Shown here piece by piece: positions 1 through 12,270 of a stretch of DNA of 64,000 nt. The notes under the pieces were generated by a model that worked only from the letters and a program-made list of their open reading frames with translations, ran no database searches and was not told the DNA's origin. Origin of the DNA: Ophioderma brevispina (lineage: Eukaryota > Echinodermata > Ophiuroidea > Amphilepidida > Ophiodermatidae); NCBI GenBank assembly GCA_023653785.1, contig JAMKCH010051657.1, forward strand, positions 38,260-102,259, written 5' to 3'. Each line of letters begins with the position of its first letter. The stretch's first letter is position 1. A program made the translations under genes and the position numbers.

Positions 1-1941
1 ATATCTTTATGTGTAACCATGAGCAACTGCCTAAAGTTTCTATGGTAATATTGCAAACTAACCTAACTTGCAAGTAGAACATCAACAGCAGCATTAAAAT
101 CATCAATGTTACTCAGTGTGATGTCCACATGTTAACAAACACTTTGTTGGCATATGTGATTTGTAGTCTTAATCGGTCTAAAATTATGTCAATTGTTTTG
201 AGTACTGACCACTGTTCATATAGATACTTGTCTACTTTCCACTACTTATATCTCTGAGTTTTGAAGATTTCTTCTGCGATCGGTTGCAACGTTTGCAATT
301 TTCTTGACATTCAGACCTTCCCTGATCTTCCTTCTTTCAGGCTTCTACGAAAATTTATTATGTAGGCCTATTTTTTTCTAAGTCTACTGTTTGAACGTTT
401 TACACTTTAAACATCTCAAAAATAAATTTGAGTTCGCTCTTAATTTTGACAATTATTTGTTCAAAAAACACGTGTTTATTTTTTAATCTAACAAACGTGA
501 AAAAAACTTTAAAATTTTAAAAAAAAAATAAAACACTTTTTCTTAGGACTAAATTCTGTATCTCCTAAGTGAATGCCATTAGTCCCTTGTTGAACCTAAT
601 GGGGTCATTAGTCAAGATCTGAAAAATAAATTATCCTTGCCACCTGCGAGAAACCAATGACCCCACACGAAAAAAAACAAGTTCCAGTTAGTGCTAATGG
701 CAAATTAATTTTAGTTGATTGGCATAACCCAAAATAAACCTTTATTTTAGAGAAAGACTTCCCACCCCTAATTTTTTAGGGGTGTGGTTAGTTAGTACCA
801 ACCAGAAACCAGAACCAGGACTCTTTAACACCAAACGGATGTCTGGAAGGACCGTATACGTCCAAGGGTTGGGTAACCATCTCCACCTTTTGGGGGTTGT
901 TGTGTTAAAAAAATGGCTCAGGGAGACGCAGGTTAATACCATTCAAGTCCAAAGCATGGATCCATATTACTTCAAAAAACACTTGATCTGTTATCTCTAA
1001 ACACTCCTAATGACCTATGCATAAAGGCATTATGGCAACTATTAATTTTGCCATGATTGTATGCATGTCACCGAAGGATTTTAAACATTTTCAAATATAC
1101 ATTCTAAGCCAATTCAATAAATATGTAGTTGCTTTCCTATTTGAATACTTATTGAATACTAAATCAATATTTTTTTGCTTCATAAACGATGGCAAATTGC
1201 GTTACATGTTTAAGTATGTGAAATCATTGAATACAAGAGCTAGTCTTCCAGATCGCGTCCACTCGTCATTAACCAAAATTCCAGAAACACATCGTGTATA
1301 TACCAAATGACATACCTCCATGTTCTTGCTGATCTGATTCCAATAAACTCTTGAAAGTTTTTCTTCGAGGGACGGCAGGTAATCTACAACACTGCCATGT
1401 ATCGCTAACGCGTGACCAGCTTCAATAAACTGTCCTCAACAATAGAGTAGAGCTTAAGACGGCAACTTCATTTTTTTTTAGCACGCTTCCTACCTACGTC
1501 GAGCTTTCAGTTGATTTTATGATGGGGCCTGTTTGGGTTGAGACTTCCTCAAATCGTCAATATGAATGAAGTCCCATGTACCACCTATATTCGGAAAATA
1601 AAATAAATAACTACAGAGCTTTGACGCAAACTTAAGACTTCCGTGGCTAAAATGTGTACGGAAAGCTGAGAATATTGCTATAGTAGTTTTCGTGAGAATG
1701 AGTGCTTAGATAAATTTTTTCTATAACAGTTATACCGCAAATTTGTAGCACAATTGGATTTATATTTTCCTCAATTTAAATGTTTAATTCAATTACTTAT
1801 TTCTGGCAATTGAAAGCCGGCTTCATTTTGAACATATCGGTATAGTGTTTACCTACAGATAAGACCTAGTAAGTTTTTGTATACTAGGACAATCTACACT
1901 CTATAGTCCCATTTGTCTACCCCCATGTTCCGTGCAGTGAA
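1..1941. other. Unannotated AT-rich sequence
   Basis: No gene or repeat family is recognised here. Short open frames at 782-1000 and 1017-1310 have no recognisable domain, no flanking splice signals that I would trust, and the composition of random AT-rich DNA. The stretch around 570-680 contains a few imperfect copies of a CATTAGTC-like word, too weak to call a repeat. Confidence 0.5.
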
Positions 1942-1942
1942 G

Positions 1943-1991
<49 letters not shown>

Positions 1992-2052
1992 GAGGGGGGG
2001 GGGGGGGGGGGGGGGGGAGGGGGGGGGGGGGGTGGGGGGGGGGTGGTTGGGA

Positions 2053-2085
<33 letters not shown>
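1942..2085. repeat. Long poly-G tract
   Basis: About 140 bases are almost entirely G on the plus strand, including uninterrupted runs of 45 G (1946-1990) and 32 G (2054-2085). A handful of A, T and C interruptions lie between them. The tract gives artificial open frames of poly-Gly on one strand and poly-Pro on the other; these are not genes. The composition would favour G-quadruplex or triplex formation. Homopolymer length is unreliable in most sequencing chemistries, so the exact length is uncertain. Confidence 0.95.
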
Positions 2086-2086
<1 letters not shown>

Positions 2087-2250
2087 GTTTCCACCTTGAC
2101 GTAGCTTTTACGCACGCGTCAGGATATGCCGTCTTTGTGCCCGCGTAAAAACGCCATCTCTTTAATCCACGGCGCGGTTTACTGGTGCGACAAACAAACT
2201 GGCGTCACTGCACGGATGTAGGGAAACGGAGTATAGAAATTTATATTAAG

Positions 2251-2340
2251 AAATATATATATATATATATTCTATATATAGAATATATATATATTATATA
2301 ATTATCTCATATAGTATAATACCTATATATATCTATATAA
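2251..2340. repeat. AT microsatellite
   Basis: Imperfect (AT)n with TCTATATATAGA-type palindromic interruptions. It lies about 170 bp downstream of the poly-G tract. Confidence 0.85.
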
Positions 2341-4639
2341 TATCTCGCATACCTGTAGACTCTTTAATATGTGCCCTCTCCACCACAAACAGGATCATTT
2401 GTCTTACATGTCAATAAATATATATACCTAAAGAGGACTTGTAGACTGCATATACAATGGTGAGTAAACAATTTACCCTGATTTTGTCCGTCATTTTGAT
2501 TATTTGAATAACACTTTTACCTGTGGTAGAGGAAAGTATAGGCCGAGCTGCAGTCTTTGGATCAAGTAGTTAGCTTTCCCCATCCACGGATTCCCCAGTT
2601 TGAATGCACGGCGGCCAACTACGCAAATGACTCCCCCAAAAGATGATTGGGGTATGTCTATGTTTATGTCAAATAAGTGGTATCTTCAAAGTGTAAACCA
2701 GTGATAATGTTAAGTTTTTTGTTTTGTTTCAAGATATGCAATTTTGGTCTACAATTAGACATTACTTTAACCTCAAAATGGTTGCGGATGTCTGTTTCCT
2801 TCATGTTCAAATGGTATGATTCATGTCCACGCCTCCATAAACCGATACATATACAGTTACTTTATTTTTCAATGATTGGTTTGAATGGTGGGACGTAGAA
2901 ACGTTCAGATGGCATCGATGGTAACTTGTGAACTGAATTCCTTTTTTGTGGTAAATTGTCGCAATTTATTCCTGCATCGATACATAGCCCGATTTTCTTC
3001 TGCACCAGATTTCCCCCTTCGCTGAACGCAGTTCAATTGAATGTGAAATCCTTGGACAGAGCGCCAAACCGACTACTGATTCAAACGACTGTAGCATCCA
3101 TCTATATCTAACCGATGTGAATGATCGTTGTAGCAAATTAAGAAATGAACTAAACTTTCGATTGTCAAATATATTAGATATATATCAACTCGAATGCTGC
3201 TGACACAATCAGGGTCAAGTTTTTTTTACTCACCCTGTAGGTTTTCTACTTTATTCAATATATAAGATATTATCATTAAATTATGACATGGCCAGAATAG
3301 ATATGTATATGCAATTTATCAACTGTAAAGCTATTTTGATGAAAATAATATATATATATGTGTTGGGTTTATAGATTAAAACTCTCTTTTTCAATGGAAC
3401 TTTAGTGAGGCTTGGACCATCAAGGTGTGGTAATGTTACGTCCAATATTGATATTTAAAGACAGGGTGTAAGATATTTTCAATCCATCAATGGTAAGAAA
3501 AATAGTAAAGTAGTGATTGATACCGGACGGTATAGATTATTAAGGACAACTTGCCAAAGTGAATCATTCCCTTGATAGTAAATACTAAATGTGCTTTCGT
3601 AAGCGTATGTGGAATTTAGATGCGGAAGTCTACACTTGATATTCAATCTGTACGATATATGGGTATCCAGATGAAAACTCGTGTCTGTGTTCTTTTGCGC
3701 TGTGATGCGATTAACACCGAGTATCACATTTCTTCTGGAGTGAGTCTTTAGTTACACTCATTATGCAATCTCAAACAACTGTTGACAGTGAAAAAATCAA
3801 CAAACGGGATTTTAGCTCTTAAATACATATTGAACATGCTTCACCGCCATCTGTCAGGTGACAAAATGCAATCATGTGATTTGCATTATTTGGTCCCGAA
3901 GCCTATGCAATAACTTTGAATTGAAAATTGTCGCGAATTTTGAAAGTTGAGATTGGTACATATCATAATTGTATAGATGATGTAAGTCTTTAAATAATAT
4001 TTTGTTTGGCTTTTCTTTTTACTGAGTGCCATATTGTAATTTCAACCCGCTTATGAAAAGATGGACCATTAGGTCTACAATTCACATAATGGGAATACAA
4101 AATTGGCAATGAACCGATTGGTGATTAATAATCCATCTACTTAACACACTTCATTTCTGGGGAGGTCCATGTGACTCAGTTTGAGTTCTCTAAAATGACG
4201 GAAAGAAATTGCAAATATAAAAGTAAAGGCAAATTCAATCCTATTGAGGCGAATGTGAATTACATATTTGGAGGTTATACTTCATTTTCTGCGGACATCT
4301 AAACCAGTAATTATGAAAAGAAGGGGAAAAAAAGAACCTGACAATACCGAAAACAGAATTTCCTCCAGCAACTGCGTTTCATACTTGAAAACCCAAGCAA
4401 AACCGTGTGTATCCTAGGCAGTTTGAATGACGACAAATCACATGTGCTGGTTCAAGTAATATTTGCCTCAGAAGCCGACTTTTAGCTGCAGATTTTCATC
4501 TGCCACGCAATACGAGCGCAGGAAATGATTCGTATATTTTCATTCCATCTTCACATTCAAGGATCAAGATATGCTCATTGTCTTTGCAGTATCAAAATTC
4601 CCCTAGGGGGAAAAAGAAAAATCATATAGAATGGCTTTT
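2341..4639. other. Unannotated AT-rich sequence
   Basis: No gene recognised. Small open frames at 2677-2898 (+) and 3479-3727 (-) have no domain or convincing exon boundary. A short TA run is near 3345-3360. Confidence 0.5.
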
Positions 4640-5290
4640 TTAACACTTCAGTGATCAAGGGGCTTTCACTCCCGTTAGTGACCAACTATCAATAAAAATG
4701 AAGAATACATTATTTGGGCTGCAAATTAGAGGGAAACATTTTTTTTCGAAAAACACGCCGCAAAGCAAATACCAATGAGCCTGCCTACATCAACTTTTTG
4801 CAAACTTATTTTATGTTGATATCTTCTCTAAAAGACTAAATTAACATACAAACTTGACTTTTAGGCAATCCAGTTTTTTCCCATGAGCCTTTGTACAGTG
4901 ACGGTTTAGAAAAGTCCACGATGAACTTATTGTGTTCAGCCACATAACGTTAATTATGTTTTATTGTTACTAATATTGTTTAATTACAGTTATGTGGGAG
5001 GTACATACCGTAATCAGCAAAAAAAATAAGCTATGGTTCTTTGAATTTAAACAAATATTCCAGCCAAACTTCCGTTAGTACCCAAAGGCGTTCCATGGAC
5101 CCCATAATGTACTCATTAACGGCTTGCCGATTTTTTGTGCATGACAAAAGCAGCGTATTTAAAAGCGGACAACTACAACACGTGTCAACGAAAAAAAATC
5201 CCATGGTCGTAACGTTGGGCAGCGTGAAACATTTTTTTGGAGGGGGTGGGGGAAATCCCTAACCACGGGTAAGTGGAACGTAAGTGTTAA
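4640..5290. mobile_element. TTAA-flanked TIR element, copy 1
   Basis: The element starts TTAA-CACTTCAGTGATCAAGG (4640) and ends GTAAGTG-TTAA (5287-5290), so short inverted ends CACTT...AAGTG sit directly inside TTAA on both sides. TTAA is the target-site duplication of piggyBac-superfamily transposons. A homologous full copy with the same ends lies at 35817-36510. Shared internal landmarks include TTTGGGCTGCAAATTAG, ACTTATTTTATGTTGATATC and TTTGTACAGTGAC. There is no long open frame, so it would be non-autonomous. Superfamily assignment rests on the TTAA and end structure only; no transposase is present. Confidence 0.75.
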
Positions 5291-5463
5291 GTGGTTGAAT
5301 ATTGGAGAAAGTTATCAACAGCTGCGTGCAGTCTAAATGGGTCTCTCACTGTTGCCAACCGCCGCTTTGATTAAATGGAACGTAATATTACACATCAAGG
5401 GTTATTATAATCATGATGGTTTAATCCATGAATCAACCAAACGCACGAATAACGCACGAATTG

Positions 5464-5608
5464 CTGATGATGATGATTTTTTTTTTTTGATATTGATGAT
5501 GATGATGATGATGGATGATGATGATGATGATGACGACGACGACGATGATGATCATGATCATGATGTGATGAGTTATGATGATGAAAATGATGATGATGAT
5601 GATGATAT
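5464..5608. repeat. (GAT)n microsatellite
   Basis: A GAT/GAC triplet run is interrupted by a T-run (5477-5488) and GATCAT units. It creates an open frame at 5337-5816 (+) encoding a roughly 30-residue Met/Asp/His-rich stretch followed by a basic Lys/Arg-rich tail, and a matching Ile-rich frame on the minus strand. I see no homology or splice context and treat the frame as a by-product of the triplet repeat. An acidic-then-basic protein cannot be formally excluded. Confidence 0.85.
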
Positions 5609-5611
5609 TCA

Positions 5612-6191
5612 GTTTATTCATAAAAAGAGAAATAAGGGAAAAAAAATTAAGAATAGGAGTAAACAAGGTAGGCTGACCAAAGAGATGGGCTCGAAAACTA
5701 TTGGCAAACCTCATCACTCTATTACTTCTAAAGAATTGCCAAGACGTGGGCGAGGAAAATGCAAACACCAGACAAGATCACGTGAGGACAGAATAATACA
5801 TATGAGAAAATATTAGTCGGAACATGACAGTATGAAGGAAATGTTTGTTACTAACGAAACAATGGAAAACAGTACAATACCATTTGTATATAAAAGAGTC
5901 AGGCCTGCACAGGCCTTCCACTATTAAGATCTATGAGCCAGCCCGTGCCGGTTTACAGTCATTACTATGCTTACCTTCATCAAAACAATTAGTGATCAAA
6001 TTCACATATTTATTATTGTAAAATATCGAAGAGTATGCCACAAAATAAGTATCTGAAAGCGTCGCCAAATAATTATTTTCTCGCCCTGCATGCACTCGCA
6101 TGGTTCCAGGACGAAACAATTTTTTAGCTGTTTGACATCTTGGCCAATCATCTAAGTACTCGTGATCACTCTTGGTTATCTAGCACACGGC
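5612..6191. other. Unannotated sequence
   Basis: Flank of the GAT tract. No gene or repeat family is recognised apart from the tail of the frame noted above. Confidence 0.4.
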
Positions 6192-6736
6192 CAGTTTTAA
6201 ATTGTTTGAATGTGACTGCCATATTTAATTTAGCTGTTTTTTAACTCCTTGCTATTAAATATGGGTTATTGACACCAATTTGGATATCATTGTTTTCAGT
6301 TACCAATTACAATGGAATTTATGTATTTTGTTTTTTTTTTTTTTTTTTTTTTTTTAATGTTTTTGAAAAAAAAATCAACATATTTTTTTTCAATATGCAA
6401 ATCCAAGAAGACAAAGAATCATACGTGGGAGTTTACTTTTCACATACACAACAAGGACATACCAGCCTGCCAATATAAAAGACCCATGTAATCATCATAT
6501 TTTATTTAAAAAATTAATCACTCGGGAAAATCCTTATAACCAGGAACTCATATTTTGAGACGCAAATCTGGATATAAGGCAGACGCATCCAGTTTCTTGT
6601 TTTAATGTGACCGTCCTATGATTAGCTGTTTTTGAATTCCTTATGATGAAAAGTATGAGTATTGTCATCCAATTTGCGACCTCATATTGTGTTCAGAATA
6701 CCAATGATAATGGAATTTATGTATTTATGTATTTTG
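6192..6736. repeat. Two direct copies, about 390 bp apart
   Basis: Segment 6192-6330 recurs at about 6590-6736. Both carry ATGTGAC, then AGCTGTTTTT, a CAATTTG block and the word AATGGAATTTATGTATTT at the end. Copy 1 is followed by a run of 25 T (6331-6355). Divergence is through substitutions and small indels. It looks like a local duplication of a short non-coding repeat. Confidence 0.65.
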
Positions 6737-8190
6737 GCGGACATCGTGGATTTGACACTCTTATAGTCTGATTTTTTAGTCCTGTCAGTAAACGCATTAT
6801 TGTCATCAAACAAACTGCTCCTTCATAAATCCTTCAGATTTGTCACGGAGAACGTTTAAATATTAATTGCAGAACATGTTTAAATGAACGTCGCATAGCT
6901 TTTTTATTGCACGGATGCCTTTTAGAAAATAACATAAATGGGTGGCATCACATACTTTTGAATCATTCATAAAATGTTCATGTAAGGAAGTACCTTATCC
7001 TGTTGCAAAACTGCATCTGTGTTGAAATGTTTGACCAGCAGCTTCAGGTGGACATTTTCAGGCGGAATTCCTATAGCAAAGATTGCTTGATGATCAGGCA
7101 TCATTAGCAGCCGTGATCAGGGGTGGTTACCTGAATAAGTTTAATAAAAACCTCAGTACACTCGCCTTAATATTAAAGCTGCATAAGGGTGGCGCCATAT
7201 GGACTTATTTTTGTCCAAGATTTTTTTGTAATTGCCTAAATATAATTTTGTAATAGGGTGTTGCATATTCGGTGGAACAGAAATCAAATCGGTCGTTTTA
7301 TTACTAAGTAGCATTTTGGTGGTTGCTATGCAAAATTTGTTTTGCACATTAAATCGCACTGGAGTTAACTTTTTGATGTTCATTTCAGCAATGGAATGGT
7401 ATGGTCATACTTTTATAGAATATCATCGGGAAGGTTTTTTTCATTTTTGGGCGGGAGAATTGAGTGCTCGTCTTGAAATTGGTGTTTTGAGGTCGTTTTG
7501 AATCGGATAACCAATCTATTTGTTCCCTGTTATTTGGGCCCTGTTGATTGAAAAATTCATGACCACAAGTTTTGGTGAAAATTCCAACGGCAAAGTGTTT
7601 TTTTTCAGCGGGGGGGTCCACTTGGACCACCTTATGCACCAACGGGGAGCTGCAAAAAAAAAAGACATTGTGCACTTCAGTGTTAAATGACAGGAGAGAT
7701 TTTTAGAGAACTGGGATTCCCAGTTTCAAGAGGAAGATATTGCGTCGGATCGGTAACGATTAACTTGTGTGCAAGGTTATAAAAATTGTTTCCGTGCAGA
7801 GGTCTTGTATACATGAAATAAACACTGATCTTTTCCTTTCCGGGTGCACGTACTTAAGTTACCCTAAAAAGCAATGTAATCCCATAATTGGTACTCAATG
7901 CCTTATTGTCAAGTCTCCAGAAGAACCCAATTATCGATTGGCTATAAATTTCAAGTGGGGCATATGAATAAAGAAACTTATACAAAGGAGATAAATGTAG
8001 CGGGACCACAGACGGCATCAAGGCAAAGAGTGATCCCAGACAATACGACGGATATTGATTGATCAATACTGTTAATTGGCTAGAAAAGATTTCTCTCGTG
8101 CGGCTTATAAATATGCCGTGGGGCTTTGTGATTAAAAGGGGAATATTGGGTGCCGGATAATAAGATTATTTTTGATGCGACATTTCCCGT
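6737..8190. other. Unannotated sequence
   Basis: Open frames at 7153-7383 (-), 7232-7501 (+), 7385-7675 (-) and 7767-7967 (+) overlap one another on both strands, show no known domain and are judged non-coding. A short G run is at 7611-7617. Confidence 0.4.
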
Positions 8191-8960
8191 CGGAGGGCTT
8201 TCCTCCGAGGCAAATACTTGCTCCTGAAACGGGGAATATCGCACTACCGAGAGGTGTATTGGACAAAACAAGTACAAAGAAAACCGAAAACTTCGGTTTG
8301 TCGTAATCGTCCTATAGCAAACCGTGTTTTGATTTTTCTGTCGTGCACTACAGAAATACTAAAGCCATCATCTTATTACCCAAAAGGTCACAAAAATGAA
8401 ATCCTCTAAGTGATGCTGATAATTTCAAAACTATTTTTTTTTAATTGAAACTTTGCATGAACTTATATAAAGCCAAGCTTTTCTCCACATACTGTTCAAA
8501 ATTTCATCTGATTGGATTCGTTGGTTGTAAAAACAAAGCGATTACTTTAAAGTACACAATTTAAGTTATTCCAAGTTCGATGAATACATCGCCTCTATTC
8601 TTATCTTTTTGTTTCAAATAACTCATTAAACCTTATACCGAGTGTAATCGTATAACCTATACCGCGTGTACTTAACCTATGCAAGTGTTGTACAGGTAAT
8701 GGCGAGACATCAGTAATGGGGGATTCCGTCGAGTTAAAGTGGTTTTGGTTCTAACTCAAAATAAATAATAAAAATATAATTATGGACATGATATCGATCG
8801 CCTTAAAGGGCCTGGTACCTTCTCACAAAATATGAATTTTTTCAATTTCTAGCCAATTGGAAGAATAGAAATATAATTTATACATAAAACAGTACCTAAA
8901 AAAAAGATAGGGGCCTTAGTAAGTGGTTAAGACACCCAGGTAATTTGTCGGCTAACTTTA
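8191..8960 (+). repeat. Dispersed repeat family A, copy 1 (5' part)
   Basis: The segment around 8235-8400, with marker words CTACCGAGA and TTTTCTGTCGTGCAC, recurs at 28275-28450. The stretch 8850-8950, with marker GAAGAATAGA and then CACCCAGGTAATT, recurs at about 28050-28147. Together with 9688-9838 this suggests one repeat interrupted by other sequence. No coding capacity is visible. Confidence 0.6.
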
Positions 8961-9687
8961 AGTTTGCCGCAATTAATTTATTTATTTATTAAATTTCTTG
9001 TGCCTGGGTAACAAAGCTCAGTGTAACACTGCTTTCCAGTGGCCCAGGGTCAAATGCAAACAGTAATACTCAAAAAGTACAATAAAGCAATTAAACGAAA
9101 AAAAGGTCAGACTAATTAACATGGTTTTTTAAATATAAAAGACATATATATACACAATATATAAAAGGCTAGTCAGAAATATAAACATATAAAACAACAT
9201 TCAAAAAATATTGTATTCGCACTACAACAATAAGGGGCGTAATGACTATAATTACACGCATAGTTAAAATAACCCACAGTTGAGGGCAAAGGTTTTTGCA
9301 CTGGTGGGAAGGAGACTAAAAGAGATAGCACCCCTACATGATAACTTTCTTTGCCAGAAAGATACGGTTAGTTGGAGGGACAATGTTACTATCGGTTGCA
9401 GAACGAGTTTGTGGCAATGGGTTGTTGTTACTAACTAAGGAGAAAATATTGACAGAGGAGATGGGAGGGTGCTGGTGAGGCTCTTATAAACCAAAGTGTT
9501 TAATGAAGGTTACGACGAATTGCGAGTTATTCCCCCCCTCTCAATTGGTGTTTGTTAGCAGGATTTCAGTGGGATTGGGATACCTGCGGGGGAGTCAAGA
9601 ATAATCAACAAAATGTGCCTATTACATGAAGTATCCTGACTCGTACTAATTGATATAAAAAACACAAGGTCACAGACGGTCAAAAAG
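8961..9687. other. Sequence interrupting repeat family A
   Basis: This stretch lies between two blocks that are close together in the 28 kb copy, so it probably contains inserted DNA. It begins with a TTTATTTATTTATT word followed by a short imperfect inverted repeat (CACTGCTTTCCAGTG). No transposase or RT is visible and the limits are uncertain. Confidence 0.3.
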
Positions 9688-9838
9688 TGTACGTGCCGAT
9701 CGATTGATCTGTTTACCAATAAGGGCGCTGATTTGGTCGTATTCATTTCAGGTGAGGATCAATGTGCATAAAAACGTGACAACCATTGCAAAATAAAATT
9801 TGCACAATCTTGAGGGTCGCACTATTTTCAAAGGTGCC
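9688..9838 (+). repeat. Dispersed repeat family A, copy 1 (3' part)
   Basis: Starts near CTGTTTACCAATAAGG and ends GTGCCAGTGTCTCTTTTA. The same block is present at 28598-28767 (+) and, inverted, at 48648-48880 (-). The end word TGCCAGTGTCTCTT is conserved in all three and probably marks the true terminus. A related fragment is at 47428-47520. Confidence 0.7.
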
Positions 9839-10654
9839 AGTGTCTCTTTTAGGCACACACTTCAAAAAATATATATATTTGCATAAAATTAAAAACTCAA
9901 TCAAATTAAGGCGGAGGGACATTTCACACGATGAATTAGTATGTGAAAAGAATTGTATTGCAAAAAAAAAAAAAACTCATTAGATAGGACATTGAAGGCG
10001 TTATCTGCGAAATATCTTAGATTTTTACATCATTTGGAACCGTAGAATTAGTATAGATCATGAACCTCTGAGAGAATTTTGGAAATTAATTTTCTTGAGG
10101 GATATCTAGGGAAACATAAACAACAATTAAGGTGCTAGGATCGCGAAATTAACCTTTGACTTTAAACAAGCCCATTCTCGACTAAGTTCTTGGTTCAGAC
10201 TGACCTCGTGTTTCAAGTTGTAGAGCCAGAATTTTTTTGAAAATTCAAATACTTTGTGTTACTTGGTCTCTTCACTATAGATTAAGTTCTACAAAATCAA
10301 AGCCATCATTGGAAAACAATAACTACATAACTGGATTCTGATTGCGGGGAAAGAAAAATGGATGATTCTGCTAACATGATAAGACCTGTTCACAGCTAAG
10401 ATTATCGAACCGAAACCACTCAATATAAGGCGGATTTGGGGCGAGTTTCCGAACCTGAGCCCTATGACACTTTTTGACACACTATTAATTCGGAAACCTT
10501 AACGGAATAAAGATTGTGCTTTATTAAGTGAAGGGTTCCGCATTCTTAAGTGTGTCAGCAAAGGTATGTGTCAGATGGCTCGGGTTACGGAAACTCCAGA
10601 TTTTTGGAGACTGGTATACGCTTACTCTCATAAATGTAATCTTTTGGAGGGAAT
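9839..10654. other. Unannotated sequence
   Basis: No gene or clear repeat. A short A run is at 9962-9974. The part just before 10655 is weakly related to the end of the duplicated unit that follows. Confidence 0.35.
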
Positions 10655-12270
10655 ACCCAAGGGCCCACTCTATAAAGAGGAAATTTCAAAGCTTTCAAAG
10701 AATTACTTTTTGCCGGTCAATTTAATATAAAATGATTTATCTTGTCAATTATCAAGATCAGAATTTTGACCCAAAAAGTGTTCTGTTTTAAGGTTGAAAT
10801 TTCACTTTTTTGGAGGGGCCCTTTGTTAGTCACTCCAAAGAGTGAAATCATCTTTTTCATTAGAGAGTATGGAGTCTGAGATTATGGGACATGTCCTTCT
10901 CAATACTGTTGTGTTGTTGTTCCCATCGGAAGGGTTAGGGGAAAAACAAGTGTAGAATTTCATTTACCAAATATCAGACCAATGGATACACTAGACTCAG
11001 CAAACCAGGAGCCTAAAGAACTTAACAATCGGCCAGGTCCGGTATGCGGTGGAGGAAAAACAACTTCAGATTCCTTTTGTTTATCAAGGAGTGGCAGGAC
11101 CATTGTATATTTTATCGCAGTTGAACCAAAATCAGGTTTCTTCCTCTCTGATTCTTGACTGGTATTGGTTTATGACGTAAGCACAACATTTTATGTCATC
11201 ACAAATAAATTTGAGCTTCTATAATGCGCGTACAATTACTTCATCGTATTTCGGAAAAGGAAATAAGATGAACACAAATCACGAAAGAAAAAGGTGCTAG
11301 GCAAGCTTTGACCTAACAACATTGTAAGAACCTCACTCCGTAACTTATTGCCTTAAACTTTATTCTATTCAATTGACGCGTTTGTTATCAACCCGGAATT
11401 CGAAGGAGGTTCTAATACCTGGAAATTTCATCTCATGGCAATATACCAATGGCCTCTGCAGCCGATTGTTTTGAATATCTTTAGCTCCAGTGTCTGCTGA
11501 ACTGAAATCTATGTGTCTCTCTTGGGCACTGATATTTAGGACTGACGGCTAGTCCGAGGTTACTTCCCATTTTGTTTCTGGCGTGTGGCTGTAACGTGTT
11601 GGTTTTCAAAGAATGTGCGAGTTGTATTTGCGGGAGTCAGGCGGTTAGATTGATTGTAATCATGTGGACACAGAGTTTGTTATACGGTGGTGAGGGGGGG
11701 CACATTCCAACCCTAGGTCTACGTCACACAGAGTTTAGTGCTTGTTTGCAAAAAAAAATAGGTTCGGCGTGAAGCCGCCGCGAGGGTCCCTTTTTTTAAG
11801 TGGCCCCAAATAATTTAATCACATATTTAATGCCAAATAATCACCACTGCAAAACACTGGGTGGTTAAACATTAAATGGGTGTTAATGTTAATTGTAAAA
11901 CCGGGAATCAATATAGGACCGTACCAAGTGGTGTTAGGTACACTGATTTCAATGTTAAATACGGCTATGTTTGGCTATTATCCAAAACCAGTTTTTGGTG
12001 TTGCCAAGATATGATATGACGCTGCGGCTTTTGTAATTTTACACTACATACATGCCGGTGTTTTTTTAACACTTGCGGTATGGCCGGACGATTGGTCTTA
12101 GAGACTCACAGTGCGCATCAGCAGTAAGAAATAGGGCAATCGATTCAGTTGACTCTTTACGCAACAAAAGTTTCACGCTTTATTCCGTTATCGTCCTATG
12201 GCTCCCGAAGAAATATGCGTCCTGCCGGACATATCTCCTTTTACACCAGGCTACCAATTTACACTCTTTG
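10655..12270. repeat. Direct duplication, unit 1 (about 1.6 kb)
   Basis: The unit begins near AAGGGCCCACTCT (10659) and ends at the CTACCAATTTACACT block (12251-12265). Every part has a counterpart 1.57-1.62 kb downstream in unit 2. Most differences between units are one- or two-base insertions and deletions. No unit carries a conserved open frame: the frames at 11572 and 12073 are broken in the other copy. The terminal 180 bp (12081-12265) also recurs at 23720-23925, so part of the unit is a dispersed repeat. Confidence 0.85.

Noticed and set aside
1894..2115. Poly-Pro/poly-Gly open frames across the poly-G tract
   Set aside because: They exist only because a homopolymer is open in every frame. 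No start context, splice signal or non-repetitive coding sequence.
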